Below are positions 23,948 through 33,649 of a stretch of 64,000 nt of DNA, piece by piece. The notes under the pieces are model-generated. The model had not been told where the DNA came from. It saw only the letters and a list, made by a program, of their open reading frames with translations, and did no database searches. Made by a program: the position numbers and the translations under genes. The stretch covers positions 21,215 through 85,214 of the forward strand of contig CAJKBH010000012.1 of NCBI GenBank assembly GCA_905198125.1, read 5' to 3'. Within the stretch, counting starts at the first letter, position 1. Each line of letters opens with the position of its first letter. The stretch is from an uncultured Porphyromonadaceae bacterium (GTDB taxonomy: Bacteria; Bacteroidota; Bacteroidia; Bacteroidales; Muribaculaceae).

Positions 23948-26095
23948 TTACTTCTTATCAGCCGAAGTCTCGGCAGGCTTCTTGGCCTCATCCTTGGCGG
24001 GATTCTTCAGGTACTTGTCAAGGAAGCGGAAGAAGCAGCGCTGCCACAGGATCGCGTTCTGAGGTTTCAGAATCCAGTGGTTCTCGTCGGGGAATACCAC
24101 CATCTCGGCCTCGAGCCCGTGCATCTTGGCGGCATTGAAGGCCATCATGCCCTGCGAGGCGAGGATGCGGTAGTCGAGTTCGCCCACGGTGATGAGCATA
24201 GGCGCCTGCCATTCGTTGACGTAGCGGTGGGGCGAGTTGGCGAATGTACGTTGAGCCGTTGCATTCTCCTTGTCCCAGTATGCGCCGCCCATATCGAAGT
24301 CGGCAAACCACATCTCCTCGGTCTCCAGATACTGCGACTCCATGTTGAAGATACCTGCATGAGCGATCAGGGCTGCGAAGCGGCCATTGTTGTGACCTGC
24401 CAGCCAGTAAACCGAGAAGCCGCCGTAGCTTGCTCCGATGGCGCCCACATGGTCGGCGTCAACGTAGGGCTGCGACTTGATGTAGTCGGTGGCTGCGAAA
24501 TAATCCTGCATGTTCTGGCCGCCGTAGTCACCCGAAATCTGACGGTTCCATTCCGTGCCGAAGCCCGGCAGACCGCGACGGTTGGGTGCGATTACGACAT
24601 ACCCGTGGGCCGCCATGATCATGAAGTTCCAGCGATAGCTCCAGAACTGGCTTACGGCCTGTTGCGGGCCGCCCTGGCAATACAGGATGGCGGGATATTT
24701 CTTGTTGGGGTCGAAGTCCGGGGGAAGGATCTCCCAGCAGGTCATCATCTTGCCGTCGGTGGTGGGCACCATCACTTTGCGCACCTCGCCGAGCTTGAGC
24801 TGGTCAAGCAGATCCTTGTTGATCTGCGTCAGCATCTTGGTCTCGGACTGTCCCTTGGTCACAAGGCAGATGTCGGCGGGCTCGCGCATGGAGCGGCGCA
24901 TCGTGATGGCGGCGTTGTCGCTGACGGGGATAACCGTGCCGTAGTCATACTGGCCGGCTGCGACAGTGTCGATGGCGCATGTGTTCACGTCGATGCTGAA
25001 CACAGGCTCCGTGCCCTCGTAATAACCGGTGAACCAGATGGATTTGCCGTTCTTGGCCCACGCAATCTGCTCGGGCCAGTAGTCCCAGTTCTCGGTCAGG
25101 TCCTTCTTGGCGCCGGTCTTGACGTCCATCACCATCAGGCGCTTCTTGTCGCTCTCGTATTTGGGAGTGGCCATCGACAGCCATGCTATCTGCGTGCCGT
25201 CGGGCGAGAACGCCGGATCGGTGTTGTAGCCCTGTTCGCCGGGAGTCAGTATCTTTGTCGACTTGTCGGCGAGGTTGTACTGATACAGGTTGGAGTTGGT
25301 AGAGAATGCGTAATCCTGGCCCTTCAGCTTGCGGCTGACATAAACCAGCGACTGACCGTCGGGTGCCCAGGCGAACGACTCGGCGCCGCCGAAGGGACGC
25401 ATCGGGCATTCAAACGGTTCTCCGGCCATGATGTCGGCCTCGTTCTTGATGCCGTCGTTGTCGAAATCAGCCACGAAGGGGTGAGGTATCTGTGTCACCC
25501 ACTCGTCCCAGTGCTTGTACATCAGGTCGTCGACAACACGGCCTGTTGTCTTTGGCAGTCCCTCGAACAGGGTGGAATCCTTGTCGAAGGCGTCGATGGG
25601 GGAGCTGAACACGATGTGCTTCTCGTCGGGAGCGATGGAGAAACACTCGATGCCGTTCTTCATTTCGGTCAGACGCTTCACGTCGCCGCCGTCAGCATTC
25701 ATGCGGTATATCTGTACCGCGTCGGTTTCCTTGTCTTTGGCCAGAAAAGCGATTTTCTCGCCGTTGGCATACCAGCGGATGTTACCTTCGGACCCGGCCG
25801 TCTTGGTGAGACGCTTCATGTTCTGGCCGTCGGCATCCATCACATAGATCTCGGCGTTACCCTTGTTCTCCTCGATATCCTCGTAAGTGAGGGTGAAGAT
25901 GATTTTCGATCCGTCGGGCGACGGCTGCGGGTCGCCGATGCGGCCAAACGATTCCAGCACTTCCGGAGTCATCATGCCGTCCACAACCTTCACGTCGGGT
26001 TTCTCGATGATTTTTTCACTCGTTCCCTTGTCTCCGCATCCGGTCAGAGCAAGCGGCAACAACATGGCACACATGGTCAATCCTGTTTTGTTCAT
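23948..26095 (-). CDS. S9 family prolyl-oligopeptidase/acylaminoacyl-type peptidase (lipoprotein)
   Basis: A 715-residue protein with a lipoprotein signal (lipobox LTG-C at about residue 20), beta-propeller WD40-like repeats in the N-terminal half and an alpha/beta-hydrolase C-terminal third. The nucleophile is in GAIGASYGGFS; RGLPGFG and the late ENHWI histidine complete the triad region. It should cleave oligopeptides at the cell envelope. It begins one base after the YgiQ gene ends and closes a seven-gene leftward run. Confidence 0.9.
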   Translation of the reverse strand: MNKTGLTMCAMLLPLALTGCGDKGTSEKIIEKPDVKVVDGMMTPEVLESFGRIGDPQPSPDGSKIIFTLTYEDIEENKGNAEIYVMDADGQNMKRLTKTAGSEGNIRWYANGEKIAFLAKDKETDAVQIYRMNADGGDVKRLTEMKNGIECFSIAPDEKHIVFSSPIDAFDKDSTLFEGLPKTTGRVVDDLMYKHWDEWVTQIPHPFVADFDNDGIKNEADIMAGEPFECPMRPFGGAESFAWAPDGQSLVYVSRKLKGQDYAFSTNSNLYQYNLADKSTKILTPGEQGYNTDPAFSPDGTQIAWLSMATPKYESDKKRLMVMDVKTGAKKDLTENWDYWPEQIAWAKNGKSIWFTGYYEGTEPVFSIDVNTCAIDTVAAGQYDYGTVIPVSDNAAITMRRSMREPADICLVTKGQSETKMLTQINKDLLDQLKLGEVRKVMVPTTDGKMMTCWEILPPDFDPNKKYPAILYCQGGPQQAVSQFWSYRWNFMIMAAHGYVVIAPNRRGLPGFGTEWNRQISGDYGGQNMQDYFAATDYIKSQPYVDADHVGAIGASYGGFSVYWLAGHNNGRFAALIAHAGIFNMESQYLETEEMWFADFDMGGAYWDKENATAQRTFANSPHRYVNEWQAPMLITVGELDYRILASQGMMAFNAAKMHGLEAEMVVFPDENHWILKPQNAILWQRCFFRFLDKYLKNPAKDEAKKPAETSADKK

Positions 26096-26096
26096 G

Positions 26097-28013
26097 TCAT
26101 TTATGTTTAGGTTTATGTTTAGTTCGATTAGTAGGGGAGCTTCCCCGCGTCGCGTAGCCGTTTCCGTAGGGAGCTTTGCTCCCGGGGTACAGTATCTGTA
26201 TCAGATCCGGCCTGCGCATCTTGCGCAGCTCCGTTATGATGCCCTGCCGTTCCTCCGGCTTGTACCAGAAGAAGAACCGCCTCTGCGCCAGCTTCTGCTC
26301 CTGTGTCTTGGCGGTGTAGACTTTCTCGCTCGTGTAGGGGTTGATTCCGGTGTAATATATCTCCGTGGCTACCGTCATGGGCGTAGGGGTGAAATCCTGC
26401 ACTTGTTCCAGCTGGAAGTTCAGTCCCTTGGTAATGGCCGACAGCTCGGCCATGTCCTCCTCGTGACAGGCCGGGTGCGACGAGATGAAGTAGGGTATCA
26501 GTTGCTGCTTCATTCCCGCCACCTCGTTCACGCGGTCGAAGATGCGCTTGAATTTCCTGAACAGCTCGAAACTCGGTTTGCGCATGCAGTCCAACACACG
26601 GTCTGAGGTATGCTCCGGCGCCACCTTCAGACGCCCCGACACATGCATCCGTATCAGTTCCTCGATATACCGGCGGTTGGTCTGCCGCACACGGTCATCG
26701 GGATTATCCGCCATGGCCAGGTCGTAGCGCACTCCGCTACCGATAAACGATTTCTTGACCCCCGGCACGCTGTCGGCGGCATGGTACACGTCCAGCAGCG
26801 GTGCATGGTCGTTGTTGAGGTTGGGGCAAGGCTTGGGGTGCAGGCATGACGGTCGCACACACTTGCTGCAGATGTCGAGGTTGCGTCCACCCATCGCGTA
26901 CATATTGGCCGACGGCCCGCCAAGGTCCGAGATATAGCCCTTGAAGTCGGGCATGTGAGTGATCTGCTCAACCTCGCGCACTATCGATTCCTTCGACCGT
27001 GAGGCAATGAACTTGCCCTGATGCGCCGAGATTGTGCAGAAAGCGCAGCCGCCGAAACATCCGCGGTGCATACACACCGAATGGCGTATCATCTCGTATG
27101 CCGGTATGGTCTTCCCCTTATAGCGGGGATGCGGCATTCGGGTATAGGGGAGATCGAACGTGGCGTCCACCTCCCCGGTGGTCATAGGCGGATACATCGG
27201 ATTGATGCGCACGGTCTTGCCCATAGCCCGCTGATATATCACGCGGCCGTGATATTTGTTGGATTCCTCCTCAACATGCCTGAAATTCAGCGATTGCTTG
27301 CGCTTGTCTTTCAGGCATTCCTCATAGCTGGACAGTTCGATGGCCTCGGGTTCCGGTTCTTTATCGGTCAGGAACACAGTCTGCGGCACGTCGGTGATGT
27401 TCTGTATCTTCTCGCCGGCCTCGATGCGGCGCGTCAGTTCCAGCATGGTGCGTTCGCCCATGCCGTACACTATCATGTCTACGGGGGCGTCAAGCAGGAA
27501 CGGGGGTCGCAGACGGTCCTGCCAGTAGTCGTAATGCGACACGCGGCGCAATGACGCCTCGATGCCGCCCGCTATGACCGGCACTTCGGGGTAAAGCTCG
27601 CGCAGTATCTTGGAATAGACTATGGTAGGATAGTCCGGGCGCATACCGTGGCGTCCACCAGGCGTATAGGCGTCGTCGTGACGCAGACGGCGGTTGGCCG
27701 TGTAATGGTTCACCATCGAATCCATCGCACCTGCCGAGACACCGAAATAGAGGCGCGGCTTGCCAAGTTTCTTGAAGTCGCGCAGGTCGTCGCGCCAGTT
27801 GGGCTGAGGCACGATGGCCACCTTATAGCCGGCATGCTGCAGCACCCTGCCTATGACCGCGGCACCGAACGACGGATGGTCAACGTAGGCGTCGCCCGAA
27901 AACAGGATGATGTCGGCCTGGTCCCAGCCCAGCGCCTTCATCTCGTCGCGGCTCGTGGGCAGGAAGTCCTCGCGTCGCGGATAAGTGTATGTATCAGTTC
28001 TGTTTTGTTGCAT
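26097..28013 (-). CDS. YgiQ family radical SAM protein
   Basis: A 638-residue radical SAM protein. The N-terminal half is the YgiQ-specific domain (FLPTSRDEMKALGWDQADII), and the cluster motif is CMHRGCFGGCAFC in the middle, followed by GKFIASRSKESI. The C-terminus is a basic tail. The reaction is unknown. An in-frame ATG at 28049 exists, but MQQNRTDTYTYPRREDFLP at 28013 fits the family start; it still overlaps uvrB by 20 bases. Confidence 0.9.
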   Translation of the reverse strand: MQQNRTDTYTYPRREDFLPTSRDEMKALGWDQADIILFSGDAYVDHPSFGAAVIGRVLQHAGYKVAIVPQPNWRDDLRDFKKLGKPRLYFGVSAGAMDSMVNHYTANRRLRHDDAYTPGGRHGMRPDYPTIVYSKILRELYPEVPVIAGGIEASLRRVSHYDYWQDRLRPPFLLDAPVDMIVYGMGERTMLELTRRIEAGEKIQNITDVPQTVFLTDKEPEPEAIELSSYEECLKDKRKQSLNFRHVEEESNKYHGRVIYQRAMGKTVRINPMYPPMTTGEVDATFDLPYTRMPHPRYKGKTIPAYEMIRHSVCMHRGCFGGCAFCTISAHQGKFIASRSKESIVREVEQITHMPDFKGYISDLGGPSANMYAMGGRNLDICSKCVRPSCLHPKPCPNLNNDHAPLLDVYHAADSVPGVKKSFIGSGVRYDLAMADNPDDRVRQTNRRYIEELIRMHVSGRLKVAPEHTSDRVLDCMRKPSFELFRKFKRIFDRVNEVAGMKQQLIPYFISSHPACHEEDMAELSAITKGLNFQLEQVQDFTPTPMTVATEIYYTGINPYTSEKVYTAKTQEQKLAQRRFFFWYKPEERQGIITELRKMRRPDLIQILYPGSKAPYGNGYATRGSSPTNRTKHKPKHK

Positions 28014-30132
28014 CTTTAGCTGTTTCTGTGGCTTCGGCACGCGATTCAAGCATATCCTGCAGGCCCACCAACTGGTCGCGCAGGCGAGCCGCCTCGATGA
28101 AGTCTGTGCGGCGTGCCGCGTCTATCATGTCGCGTTTCACTATCTCTATCTGTTTCTCCAGCTCCGAAGGCGTCATATATTCCAGCACCGGTTCGGCGGC
28201 GAATACAGCCTGGTGTTCTTCTTCGATATAAGGACGCGGTTTGCGCGGCGTGGTCGGATTCTGAGGCTTCTGAGGACTCGGTATCCTTGACTTTCCTTTG
28301 GTCGGGTTCTGCGCCTTGGCCTCTGCAGCCTCTCCGTAGATTTCCACCAGTTCGTTGTGGCTTTTCTTGGCGATGGGAGTGGGAGTGATGCCGTGCGCCT
28401 CGTTGTACAGCATCTGCTTGGCGCGGCGGCGGTTGGTCTCCTCAATGGTCTGGCGCATGGAGTCGGTTATCTTGTCGGCATACATTATGACGCGGCCGTT
28501 CACGTTACGCGCGGCGCGTCCGGCGGTCTGCGTCAGGCTGCGGTGGTTGCGCAGAAAACCCTCCTTGTCGGCGTCCAGGATGGCCACAAGACTGACCTGC
28601 GGCAAATCCAGACCCTCGCGCAGCAGGTTCACGCCTATCAGTACGTCGTACACACCTTCGCGCAGATCCTCCAGGATCTTGATGCGCTCCAATGTGTCAA
28701 CATCGCTGTGGATATAGGCCGAGTTGATGCCCCATTTTATAAGGTGTTTGTTCAGTTCCTCGGCCATGCGCTTTGTTAGCGTGGTTACAAGCACGCGCTC
28801 GTCGGCGTCTATGCGCTGGCGTATCTGTTCCATCAGGTCGTCTATCTGGTTCAGGGTCGGACGTATCTCGATTTCGGGGTCAAGAAGTCCGGTGGGACGT
28901 ATCACCTGTTCCACAAACACGCCCTCTGTCTGCTGCAGCTCGTAATCGCCGGGTGTGGCGCTCACATAGATGGTCTGCGGAGTGAGGCGCTCGAACTCCT
29001 CGAACTTCAGGGGGCGGTTGTCGATGGCTGCCGGCAGACGGAATCCGTATTCCACCAGGTTCATCTTGCGCGACAGGTCGCCGCCGTTCATGCCCCGTAT
29101 CTGCGGCAGCGTCACGTGGCTCTCGTCGATGATGGTCAGGAAGTCCTTCGGGAAATAGTCCAGGAGGCAGAACGGGCGCATACCCGGCTCGCGGCCGTCG
29201 AAGTATCGCGAATAGTTCTCGATGCCGCTGCAGTGTCCCAATTCCTTGATCATTTCCAGGTCGTACGTCACGCGCTCACGGAGCCGTTCGGCTTCCAGAA
29301 TCTTCCCCTCGTGCATGAAGAAGTCAACCTGCTTGCCCAGGTCCACGGCAATCTGATCCACGGCCTTGGCGGTGCGTTCTTTGCTTGTCACGAAGATGTT
29401 GGCCGGATATATGTTGAATCCCTCCAGGTCGGTAAGCACCGCACCCGAGACGGGGTCCACGGTCTGTACCTTCTCAATCTCGTCGCCCCAGAACACAACG
29501 CGCAGTCTGATTTCCTCGAACGACAGCATGATGTCCACCGTATCTCCGCGCACGCGGAACTGTCCGCTCTGCAGGTCGGTCTCCGTGCGGCTGTACAGCG
29601 AGCTGACCAGATCGCGCAGGAACTGGTTGCGGCTCACGCGCTGGCCCACCTTGACCGATACGACCGTCTGGCGGAAGTCCTCGGGATTGCCCATGCCGTA
29701 GATGCAGCTCACCGACGACACCACGATGACGTCACGACGTCCCGACATCAGGGCCGCCGCCGTGGAGAGGCGCAGCTTGTCGATCTGCTCGTTGATCATC
29801 AGGTCCTTTTCGATGTATTTGTCACTGCCGGGTATATAGGCTTCGGGCTGGTAATAGTCATAGTACGAGACGAAGTACTGCACGGAATTCTCCGGGAAGA
29901 ACGATTTCATCTCGGAGTATAGCTGCGCGGCCAGCGTCTTGTTGTGCGACAATATCAGCGTGGGACGCTTCACCTGCTGTATCACGTTGGCCATGGTGAA
30001 GGTCTTGCCGGAGCCGGTGACGCCGAGCAGCGTCTGGTGGGGGAGTCCGTTGCGGACGCCCTCGGCCAGCTCGGCTATGGCTTCGGGCTGGTCGCCCGTG
30101 GGCATGTATTCTGATGTCAGTTTGAATTCCAT
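27994..30132 (-). CDS. uvrB: Excinuclease ABC subunit B
   Basis: A 712-residue DNA repair helicase-like protein. FKLTSEYMPTGDQPEAI opens it, Walker A is GVTGSGKTF, and YFVSYYDYYQPEAYIPGSD is the beta-hairpin that clamps damaged DNA. A UVR/UvrC-binding motif lies near the C-terminus (IEIVKRDMIDAARRTDFIEA), preceded by a Pro/Lys-rich linker. It works with UvrA and UvrC in nucleotide excision repair. uvrA and uvrC are not in the window. Confidence 0.97.
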   Translation of the reverse strand: MEFKLTSEYMPTGDQPEAIAELAEGVRNGLPHQTLLGVTGSGKTFTMANVIQQVKRPTLILSHNKTLAAQLYSEMKSFFPENSVQYFVSYYDYYQPEAYIPGSDKYIEKDLMINEQIDKLRLSTAAALMSGRRDVIVVSSVSCIYGMGNPEDFRQTVVSVKVGQRVSRNQFLRDLVSSLYSRTETDLQSGQFRVRGDTVDIMLSFEEIRLRVVFWGDEIEKVQTVDPVSGAVLTDLEGFNIYPANIFVTSKERTAKAVDQIAVDLGKQVDFFMHEGKILEAERLRERVTYDLEMIKELGHCSGIENYSRYFDGREPGMRPFCLLDYFPKDFLTIIDESHVTLPQIRGMNGGDLSRKMNLVEYGFRLPAAIDNRPLKFEEFERLTPQTIYVSATPGDYELQQTEGVFVEQVIRPTGLLDPEIEIRPTLNQIDDLMEQIRQRIDADERVLVTTLTKRMAEELNKHLIKWGINSAYIHSDVDTLERIKILEDLREGVYDVLIGVNLLREGLDLPQVSLVAILDADKEGFLRNHRSLTQTAGRAARNVNGRVIMYADKITDSMRQTIEETNRRRAKQMLYNEAHGITPTPIAKKSHNELVEIYGEAAEAKAQNPTKGKSRIPSPQKPQNPTTPRKPRPYIEEEHQAVFAAEPVLEYMTPSELEKQIEIVKRDMIDAARRTDFIEAARLRDQLVGLQDMLESRAEATETAKDATKQN

Positions 30133-30156
30133 TGTCAGTTGGGGTTTGGGAGAGTC

Positions 30157-31293
30157 TCAGTCCATGCGGTCGCGGTAGTCGTCGTAGGTGAATTCGCGAA
30201 GCAGCACGGGTTCGCCTTCGCGGGACTGGAACCAGATGGAGGGATGCTGAATGCCGTTGAACATGTTGGTCTTGACCGTGGTGTAATGGTTCATGTCGCA
30301 CAGCGTGAGACGGTCGCCCGGCTTTAGCGGACGGTCGAAGCACCAGTCTCCGACGAAGTCACCGGACAGGCACGAGTTACCGCCGAGGCGGTATCTGTGC
30401 GGAGAGTCTGCGCAGTCGGCCACAGTACCGATGGCCTCCTCCACGCGGGGCTGATAGGGCATCTCCAGGCAATCGGGCATGTGGCAGGCAAACGATGCGT
30501 CGATGATGGCGGTCTTGATGCCGGCATCCTCCACCACGTCGAGAACTTCGGTAACAAGGTCGCCTGTCTGCCATGTGAATGCGCTGCCCGGTTCAAGAAT
30601 AATCTCAAGGTTCGGGTATCGCTCGTGCAGACGCTTCATCAGCTTTATCAGATGCTCGGTGTCATAGTCCTTACGCGTTATGAGGTGGCCGCCACCCATA
30701 TTCAGCCATTTCAGGCCTGGTAGCAGGTGGCCGTATTGCTCGATAAAGGCGTCCAGTACCTTCTCCAGATCGTGGCTGTCGCTCTCGCACAGGGCGTGGA
30801 AGTGCAGTCCGTCGATGCCCGCGGGGAGTCCGTTCGCGAGTTTGTCGGGATTCTCGCCGAAGCGTGAGCCGGGAACGCATGGATTGTATATGTCGGTTTC
30901 TATGACACTGCAGTGCGGGTTGACGCGAAGTCCCACGCTGACCTTGCGGTCGGCTGCCTCAATCTGAGGACGGAATTTCTCGTACTGGGCCAGCGAATTG
31001 AACGTGATGTGGCTGCACCCTTTCAGAAACTCCGGGAATGTCCGCTCGGTGTATACCGGGCAATAGGCGTGCACGTCGTGTCCGAGGTAGTCCAGCGACA
31101 GCTTCATCTCGTTGAGCGAGCTGGCCGTGGAGCTGTGGAAATATTCTTTTATCACCGGGAATGTCTTCCAAAGCGCGTTGGCCTTGAACGCCATGATTAT
31201 CTTGACGTCCGCCGCTTCGGCCACCCGTTTCAGTTTCTCCAGATTGGCCCGGAGCCTGTCTTCATATACTATGTAATATGGTGTATCAATCAT
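30157..31293 (-). CDS. nspC: Carboxynorspermidine decarboxylase
   Basis: A 378-residue PLP enzyme of the alanine-racemase-fold decarboxylases. The PLP lysine is in IIMAFKANALW, and 'GLRVNPHCSVIETDIYNPCV' and MGGGHLIT are typical. It makes norspermidine or spermidine from the carboxy form, the last step of the polyamine route common in gut Bacteroidales. Carboxynorspermidine synthase, its usual partner, is not in the window. It overlaps the helicase gene by eight bases. Confidence 0.92.
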   Translation of the reverse strand: MIDTPYYIVYEDRLRANLEKLKRVAEAADVKIIMAFKANALWKTFPVIKEYFHSSTASSLNEMKLSLDYLGHDVHAYCPVYTERTFPEFLKGCSHITFNSLAQYEKFRPQIEAADRKVSVGLRVNPHCSVIETDIYNPCVPGSRFGENPDKLANGLPAGIDGLHFHALCESDSHDLEKVLDAFIEQYGHLLPGLKWLNMGGGHLITRKDYDTEHLIKLMKRLHERYPNLEIILEPGSAFTWQTGDLVTEVLDVVEDAGIKTAIIDASFACHMPDCLEMPYQPRVEEAIGTVADCADSPHRYRLGGNSCLSGDFVGDWCFDRPLKPGDRLTLCDMNHYTTVKTNMFNGIQHPSIWFQSREGEPVLLREFTYDDYRDRMD

Positions 31294-33649
31294 CGATTAT
31301 ATTGAACTTGGCAAATTGCAACAACAGTCGTTTCACACCCACGTTCTCGAATTCCACGACAATGCCTTCGAGTCCGGAAACGCTGGTGAAGTCATTAATA
31401 GAACCTATGCCGAACTTCTTATGTTCGATTTTCATCCCCTTCTTGAGCTCCTGCATGGTGTGGGTAGGCATCTCGTCGAGGGACTTGGCATCGGTGTTTT
31501 TACGCGCCTTGAGCTTGGCGGCCGACACGAAACCTCCGAAGCTTGTGCCGCTATTAGAGCTATTAGAGCTACCATAGCTATTGTAGCTGCCGTAGCTATT
31601 ATAGCTCTTGGAGCCGCCGAAACTGCTGCGGTAGTTCATCACCGGATTGGTGAAGTCGTTCTCCATTCCGGATGTTTCCATCTTGACGAATTTCGGATCG
31701 ATGTCGCTCAGGAATCGGCTTGGTGAGGTCATAACGGTCTGGCCGTTGCGGAAACGCGACTTGGCGTAGCTGAGCATACACGTGTCCTTGGCGCGGGTCA
31801 TGGCCACATACAGCAGGCGGCGTTCCTCCTCAACCTCCGACATGGATTCCAGTGCCATAGCCGATGGGAATAGTTCTTCTTCCACGCCTACGATATAGAC
31901 GTGCTTGAATTCCAGTCCCTTGGCGGCGTGTGCCGTCATCAGTGTAACCTTCGGACCGGCCTGCTCGTCTTTCTGGTCCTGGTCCGTGGCCAGCATCACT
32001 TCGCTCAGGAATGAAGTCATAGACACATCGCCCTCGCCGCTTTCAATGCGGAACTCCACGAATTCCTTCATGCTGCGCAGCAACTCTGTCAGGTTTTCCT
32101 GGCGGCTGATGCTTTCGGGAGTGTTCTCGTGGGCCAGCATGGTGAGCATACCTGTGCGGTTGTAGACCAATTGACCCACTTCGTATGCGTTGTGCGTTGT
32201 GCTGTCGGTCATGAACTGACGCATCAGCTCAACGAACCGGTCAAGTTTTCCGCGTGTGCCGCTGTTGACCGGCAGGGGATAGAGGTCGGGATTGGCCAAT
32301 ACCTGCCACATACTGACCTTGCCGGAAAGTGCCGTATCGCGCACTTTTTTCAACGTGGTCTCGCCGATGCCCCGCGCCGGATAGTTGATGATGCGTCGCA
32401 GCGACTCGTCATCGTCGGGGTTGACGATGAGACGGAAATAAGCCAAGGCATCCTTCACCTCTTTGCGCTGGTAGAACGCGGTGCTGCCGTATATGCGGTA
32501 GGGCATGGAGCGTTTGCGCAACGCCTCCTCCAATACGCGGCTCTGCGCGTTGGTGCGGTACAGCACGGCATAGTCCTCGTAGGTGTCGTGTTCCGTGAGC
32601 ACGCTCTGCGCGATGCGGGCCGCTACGAGCGAGGCTTCCTCCAGGTCGCTGTATGTCTGCACAATATCAACGGGCGCGCCCTCGGCGTTCTCGCTGTAAA
32701 CGTTCTTGGCCAGTTGGCGGGTGTTCTTTTCTATCAGCGAGCCGGAGGCGTTCACGATATTCTGTGTGGAACGGTAGTTGCGCTCCAGCTTGAATGTCTT
32801 CAGACCCGGATAGAACCGCTCCAGGTCGATGATGTTGTTGATGTTGGCGCCACGGAACGAGTAGATGCTCTGCGCGTCGTCGCCGACGACACACAGCTTG
32901 TTGTCGGGAGCGGTGAGCTGCGATATGACCAAGTGCTGGGCGTAGTTGGTGTCCTGATACTCGTCGACGAGTATGTAGCGGAACTGTTCGGAGTATCGTT
33001 GACGCACCTCGGGATGCTCCGACAACAGCTTGTTCATGAAGAAGATGATGTCGTCGAAGTCCATGGCGTTGGCCATCCTGCAGCGGTCTACGTACATCTG
33101 GAATATCTTGGCGGTCATGGGCCTGCGTGCCTTCATGTCGTGGCCGCCGTACTGACGCGCGTACTCGTCGGGAGTGAGCATGGCGTTCTTGGCGTTGGAT
33201 ATGCACGAGAAGATAGTGGCCGGTTTGTAATCCTTGTCCGAGAACCCCAGGTCCTTGATTATCATCTTCACCAGGTTGCGCGAGTCGGTGGTGTCGTATA
33301 TGCTGAACGAGGGCTTGAATCCCAACAGTTCGGCGTGATTACGCAGCAGTCGCAGGAAAATGGAATGGAACGTGCCCATCGGGATGCGGTGGGCGGCCTG
33401 AGGTCCTACCAGTGCCGAGATACGGTCCTTCATTTCTCGTGCTGCCTTGTTGGTGAAGGTCAGCGCAAGGATTCGGTGAGGTTGATAACCGCAGTTCAGA
33501 AGGTGCACCACCTTGTAGGTCAGCACGCGGGTCTTGCCCGATCCGGCGCCTGCTATCACTAGCGACGGGCCGTCGAGGTATTCCACGGCGGCGCGCTGCT
33601 GGTCATTCAGTTTGTCGAGATATCTGTAATCCGGAGTCGGTTGGGTCAT
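31286..33649 (-). CDS. UvrD/PcrA family ATP-dependent helicase
   Basis: A 787-residue superfamily 1 helicase: LNDQQRAAVEY (Q motif), GAGSGKTRV (Walker A), LVDEYQDTN (Walker B), VVGDDAQSIYSFRGAN, TAHAAKGLEF and YVAMTRAK are all present. It unwinds DNA 3' to 5' in repair and replication restart. The much longer upstream open frame is not part of the gene; I start at MTQPTPDYRYLDKL (33649). The C-terminal region has a Ser/Tyr/Gly repeat (about residues 675-705), then a PcrA-type tail. Confidence 0.93.
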   Translation of the reverse strand: MTQPTPDYRYLDKLNDQQRAAVEYLDGPSLVIAGAGSGKTRVLTYKVVHLLNCGYQPHRILALTFTNKAAREMKDRISALVGPQAAHRIPMGTFHSIFLRLLRNHAELLGFKPSFSIYDTTDSRNLVKMIIKDLGFSDKDYKPATIFSCISNAKNAMLTPDEYARQYGGHDMKARRPMTAKIFQMYVDRCRMANAMDFDDIIFFMNKLLSEHPEVRQRYSEQFRYILVDEYQDTNYAQHLVISQLTAPDNKLCVVGDDAQSIYSFRGANINNIIDLERFYPGLKTFKLERNYRSTQNIVNASGSLIEKNTRQLAKNVYSENAEGAPVDIVQTYSDLEEASLVAARIAQSVLTEHDTYEDYAVLYRTNAQSRVLEEALRKRSMPYRIYGSTAFYQRKEVKDALAYFRLIVNPDDDESLRRIINYPARGIGETTLKKVRDTALSGKVSMWQVLANPDLYPLPVNSGTRGKLDRFVELMRQFMTDSTTHNAYEVGQLVYNRTGMLTMLAHENTPESISRQENLTELLRSMKEFVEFRIESGEGDVSMTSFLSEVMLATDQDQKDEQAGPKVTLMTAHAAKGLEFKHVYIVGVEEELFPSAMALESMSEVEEERRLLYVAMTRAKDTCMLSYAKSRFRNGQTVMTSPSRFLSDIDPKFVKMETSGMENDFTNPVMNYRSSFGGSKSYNSYGSYNSYGSSNSSNSGTSFGGFVSAAKLKARKNTDAKSLDEMPTHTMQELKKGMKIEHKKFGIGSINDFTSVSGLEGIVVEFENVGVKRLLLQFAKFNIIDD

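Noticed and set aside
24077..26110. 677-residue open frame on the plus strand
   Set aside because: It is the antisense shadow of the S9 peptidase, which has a full set of catalytic motifs and a signal peptide.
32129..33562. 477-residue plus-strand open frame
   Set aside because: Antisense shadow of the UvrD/PcrA helicase gene.
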